Shown here: piece by piece, positions 37,883 to 39,804 of the stretch | How the letters are laid out: every line of letters starts with the position of its first letter | Numbering within the stretch: position 1 is the first letter of the stretch | Source of the DNA: an uncultured Pseudomonadota bacterium | GTDB lineage: Bacteria; Pseudomonadota; Alphaproteobacteria; Rs-D84 | DNA length: 39,804 nt | Direction of reading: 5' to 3' | Assembly (NCBI GenBank): GCA_902784345.1 | Contig: CACZUD010000008.1 | Location: forward strand, 1 to 39,804 | Notes under the pieces: model-generated | Told to the model about the DNA's origin: nothing | The model's database searches: none | Seen by the model: the letters and a program-made list of their open reading frames with translations, nothing else | Translations under genes and position numbers: made by a program

Positions 37883-38263
37883 TTATTCCCAAGACGTTTT
37901 CAGTTCCATTCCATCCCACACGGCAACCCCGTTCTTTTTGGTAAAGACATAGATTTTGCCGTTTTCAGGTGTAACATTCAAACCGATTTCGTTGTTATTG
38001 TTAATTATTATGCCGTTTATGCCGCTGTACGATGGAACATCTATGGCGTTAACCGCGGATTGCAAATCTGCAACATCTTTGATCAAACCAGACGAAGAAT
38101 CACCAATAGCGGTTGCGTTTTTCTGGACATCTGTATAAACATAACTTAACCCAGTATCGACATAGTTCTTGGTCGCCAACGATGTTGGTTCATTCGCAGC
38201 CGATGCCACATCTGTAACCATCAACATTATCGTCATTAAACTAAGAAACTTTATCTTGCTCAT
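37883..38263 (-). CDS. Small secreted protein with tail-fibre-type ATKNYVD motif
   Basis: A 126-residue protein with a signal peptide (cleavage after ASA, about residue 22). SLATKNYVDTGL directly after it is a phrase common in phage tail fibres. The C-terminal half (IIINNNNEIGLNVTPENGK, then VAVWDGMELKTSWE) ends with the Trp-Glu seen in the other members. It lies 16 nt downstream of the next gene, so the two are probably cotranscribed. Confidence 0.78.
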   Translation of the reverse strand: MSKIKFLSLMTIMLMVTDVASAANEPTSLATKNYVDTGLSYVYTDVQKNATAIGDSSSGLIKDVADLQSAVNAIDVPSYSGINGIIINNNNEIGLNVTPENGKIYVFTKKNGVAVWDGMELKTSWE

Positions 38264-38279
38264 CTCTTACTTCCCGTTT

Positions 38280-38762
38280 TTAGTCATTATTTCCTGCTGC
38301 TGCCTTGATTGCATTAAAGTCATTTGATGTGAAATCGTTAACAATCTCTACATTTACACGTTTTTGTGTTCCGTTGTCGTACACAGTGTCAACGTCTTGC
38401 TTTAATTCGTTAATAGCACCAAAAGCATTCTGGGCAGTAGTGTTCAATGTTACCGCAGAATTTTCAGTACCATCATTACCATCAACCTTTGTCAATAATT
38501 CATTAATCCCATCAAAAGCGTTTTGTCCGTCGGTATGTAATGGATTTTTTACCCCTCGAAATGTCGGGCTGTTCTTGTCCGTATCAAAAGTGTATAATTG
38601 ATCACGCACCTGCGCCATAGACTGGCTAAGGCTTTGTCCTTGAAGTTTTCTAAACGCATAACTCTGAACCCAGTCTTGTGTTGCTGTCGTATCAGCAACA
38701 GAAGGACAAACCGCAAGCACAGCACAAAAAGATGCAATAAAGAATTTTGTTTTGTTTATCAT
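38280..38762 (-). CDS. Secreted protein of the same cluster
   Basis: A 160-residue protein with a signal peptide (cleavage after VADT region, about residue 24). TATQDWVQSYAFRKL occupies the position of the YVKGAY/ATKNYV motif in its neighbours. The middle repeats a phrase: DGQNAFDGINELLTKVD and TAQNAFGAINELKQDVD. No catalytic motif. The Shine-Dalgarno is a weak gagaga. It starts the pair with the 126-residue protein gene. Confidence 0.75.
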   Translation of the reverse strand: MINKTKFFIASFCAVLAVCPSVADTTATQDWVQSYAFRKLQGQSLSQSMAQVRDQLYTFDTDKNSPTFRGVKNPLHTDGQNAFDGINELLTKVDGNDGTENSAVTLNTTAQNAFGAINELKQDVDTVYDNGTQKRVNVEIVNDFTSNDFNAIKAAAGNND

Positions 38763-38812
38763 TGTTCTCTCTGTCTATTTTTATACTTTTTCCTTACTAA
38801 AAACCTTTGGTA

Positions 38813-39154
38813 TTAATCACATGGTATACATGCCCACTCTAATCCAGGACAGGACAGATCGCATTCTACATAATTGCCACCGCCCGAGCTAGATCCACCG
38901 CCAGATAAATTGATTGCAGGTTCCCACGAATAACTTAAAGCATTGTTATCATCAATAACGAAAGAATGATAGACGCCACGCTGTGCCATAATAGCCTGTG
39001 CTGTAGCACTCAGCAGACGCCAGAAGTTCTCCTTGCTCATCGATGGACAATGCCAGACGTTCAACTCGCTGGAAGCCTCCATGTATTTACTCCGCTGGTT
39101 CTCAATAGCGTTGTTAACCATACGGTCAATATATTCCTGATCAGTAGTCGCCAT
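38813..39154 (-). CDS. Mosaic ORF at a probable sequence junction
   Basis: The frame encodes 113 residues that look like two unrelated halves. Residues 1-71 (QEYIDRMVNNAIENQRSKYM, then FWRLLSATAQAIMAQRGVYH) recall the N-terminus of ATP-binding replication proteins on Bacteroidetes mobile elements. Residues 72-113 (ALSYSWEPAINLSGGGSSSGG, then Cys-rich to the end) resemble the Trp-containing C-termini of the secreted proteins next door. The switch is near 38940. It is either an assembly chimera or the edge of an insertion that cut a sixth secreted gene. As a real single protein it is doubtful. Confidence 0.4.
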   Translation of the reverse strand: MATTDQEYIDRMVNNAIENQRSKYMEASSELNVWHCPSMSKENFWRLLSATAQAIMAQRGVYHSFVIDDNNALSYSWEPAINLSGGGSSSGGGNYVECDLSCPGLEWACIPCD

Positions 39155-39632
39155 CCCCTCGTCCTCCAGCTATTGATGGTTGTTCATAGTTCTTTGTAGT
39201 CACCTTAAAGAAACGCGGATAGCCGCCCGCCATCGCAAACTGCAGATATTCAATAGCCGTCTCTTCCTTATTTTCGGCCAGGTTCTTCAGATGAATAAGA
39301 GCTGCATACTCCATCCGGCTCTTCATCCGCTTGTTATGCTGCTCCAAAAGATATTCCTTCCATCGTTGCCAGGCCTCTTTGAAAGACTCTGATTTCCATG
39401 GTGTTTCCACTTCAATAGGTTCAATACTTTGGTCGGCCTGCTGTTCTATCTGGTCGCATAGCTTTTCAGCCTTATCCTTCATGTGGTCCCATTTACGGAC
39501 GAAATCCTTAAACCTCTTTTCGGTAGCGGGAGGCAGTCCGCCGTTGATGAAAGCATTCAGTTCGTCGTTAGCATCAGATAACGCTTGCCAGAATGGGTTC
39601 ATCAGTGTCTGTAAGTTGTTTTCTTGTTTCAT
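39141..39632 (-). CDS. Hypothetical protein, Bacteroidetes mobile-element-like
   Basis: I chose the ATG at 39632 because it is the first after the TAnnTTTG promoter motif; there is no Shine-Dalgarno, as is usual in Bacteroidetes. The 163-residue product is soluble, helical and charged (RKWDHMKDKAEKLCDQIEQ, then EAWQRWKEYLLEQHNKRM). Base composition and codon choice (CTG, AAG, CGG used freely) differ from the AT-rich genes before 38800. It overlaps the next frame by 14 nt, as in phage or plasmid operons. Function unknown. Confidence 0.6.
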   Translation of the reverse strand: MKQENNLQTLMNPFWQALSDANDELNAFINGGLPPATEKRFKDFVRKWDHMKDKAEKLCDQIEQQADQSIEPIEVETPWKSESFKEAWQRWKEYLLEQHNKRMKSRMEYAALIHLKNLAENKEETAIEYLQFAMAGGYPRFFKVTTKNYEQPSIAGGRGDGDY

Positions 39633-39654
39633 AATCTCTATAATTTTACTGCTG

Positions 39655-39662
39655 CAAAGGTA
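39655..39662 (-). promoter_or_regulatory. Bacteroidetes-type -7 promoter element
   Basis: On the minus strand this reads TACCTTTG, matching the Bacteroidetes -7 consensus TAnnTTTG, with the typical GCAG after it. It lies 22 nt upstream of the 39632 start. No such element was noticed elsewhere in the window, where sigma70-like TTGACA/TATAAT promoters prevail. Confidence 0.6.
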
Positions 39663-39680
39663 GCTAGTCACGTTAAACGC

Positions 39681-39804
39681 CTAAAAGACTGCCTTTTCCA
39701 CCTTCAGGTCAGTCCATGCAGGTTGCAGGCAGTCTTCAGTTCTTTGCATCCAATTAAGCAGCAGCTTCTTGGTTTTATAATAAGAGCGGGGAGCAGAGAC
39801 AGCC
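39681..39804 (-). CDS. Partial gene running off the window end
   Basis: An open frame enters from the right edge and stops at 39681. The 40 visible C-terminal residues (SYYKTKKLLLNWMQRTEDCL, ending VEKAVF) look protein-like. Its composition fits the Bacteroidetes-like segment. Function unknown. Confidence 0.5.
   Translation of the reverse strand, partial: AVSAPRSYYKTKKLLLNWMQRTEDCLQPAWTDLKVEKAVF

Overview
The window reads as a piece of an AT-rich, anaerobic alphaproteobacterium, most likely an uncultured gut lineage. The case rests on gene content and order. It has an lptE-holA-map-radC block, a zapA operon, parC, zinc-free L33, S21 and L28 proteins, an LptM-type small lipoprotein next to tRNA genes, pyruvate phosphate dikinase, and an oxygen-sensitive class III ribonucleotide reductase. 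The assignment is inferred from protein families, not from a database search.

Layout: 1-390 is GC-rich palindromic repeat DNA. 392-5278 holds cell-division, proteolysis, replication and outer-membrane genes. 5344-13641 is an accessory stretch with a modular Cys-rich secreted protein, a phage-type endolysin, a GT8 glycosyltransferase, a T7-type tail-fibre-like protein, a GT8-GT4 fusion, a nucleoside phosphorylase, two small proteins and an SGNH hydrolase. 13642-15007 holds tRNA-Glu, tRNA-Asp, lptM, tRNA-Leu(TAG) and rpmG, with fragments of tRNA 3' ends between them. 15107-23270 holds parC, rpsU, tRNA-Ala, an alpha/beta hydrolase, mscS, a clpB without its N-terminal domain, rpmB and tRNA-Leu(CAA). 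23410-24989 is a three-gene ORFan group. 25193-28213 is the anaerobic RNR operon, in which the glycyl-radical segment of NrdD is a separate small gene; tandem NrdR boxes and a structured non-coding region lie upstream. 28777-34804 holds a DUF378 protein, ppdK, an MsbA-like ABC exporter, a TM2 protein and an HD protein. 34805-35450 is a DUF559 nuclease gene flanked on both sides by hairpin repeats. 35496-38762 is a run of five secreted proteins with tail-fibre-like features. From about 38940 to the end the DNA looks different and carries a Bacteroidetes-style promoter, so the contig may be chimeric there or carry an insertion.

The most unusual signals are: (i) sigma70 promoters followed by two back-to-back intrinsic terminators in front of both phage-derived genes, the endolysin and the tail-fibre-like gene, as in lambda pR'-tR' gating by an antiterminator; (ii) the split NrdD; (iii) truncated copies of tRNA 3' ends downstream of three of the five tRNA genes; (iv) three genes whose -10 box ends exactly 6 nt before the ATG with no Shine-Dalgarno, suggesting leaderless mRNAs; (v) hairpin repeats with covarying stems around the DUF559 gene; (vi) a roughly 105-nt candidate RNA with interleaved stems upstream of nrdD. 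All promoter, terminator and RNA calls were made by eye.
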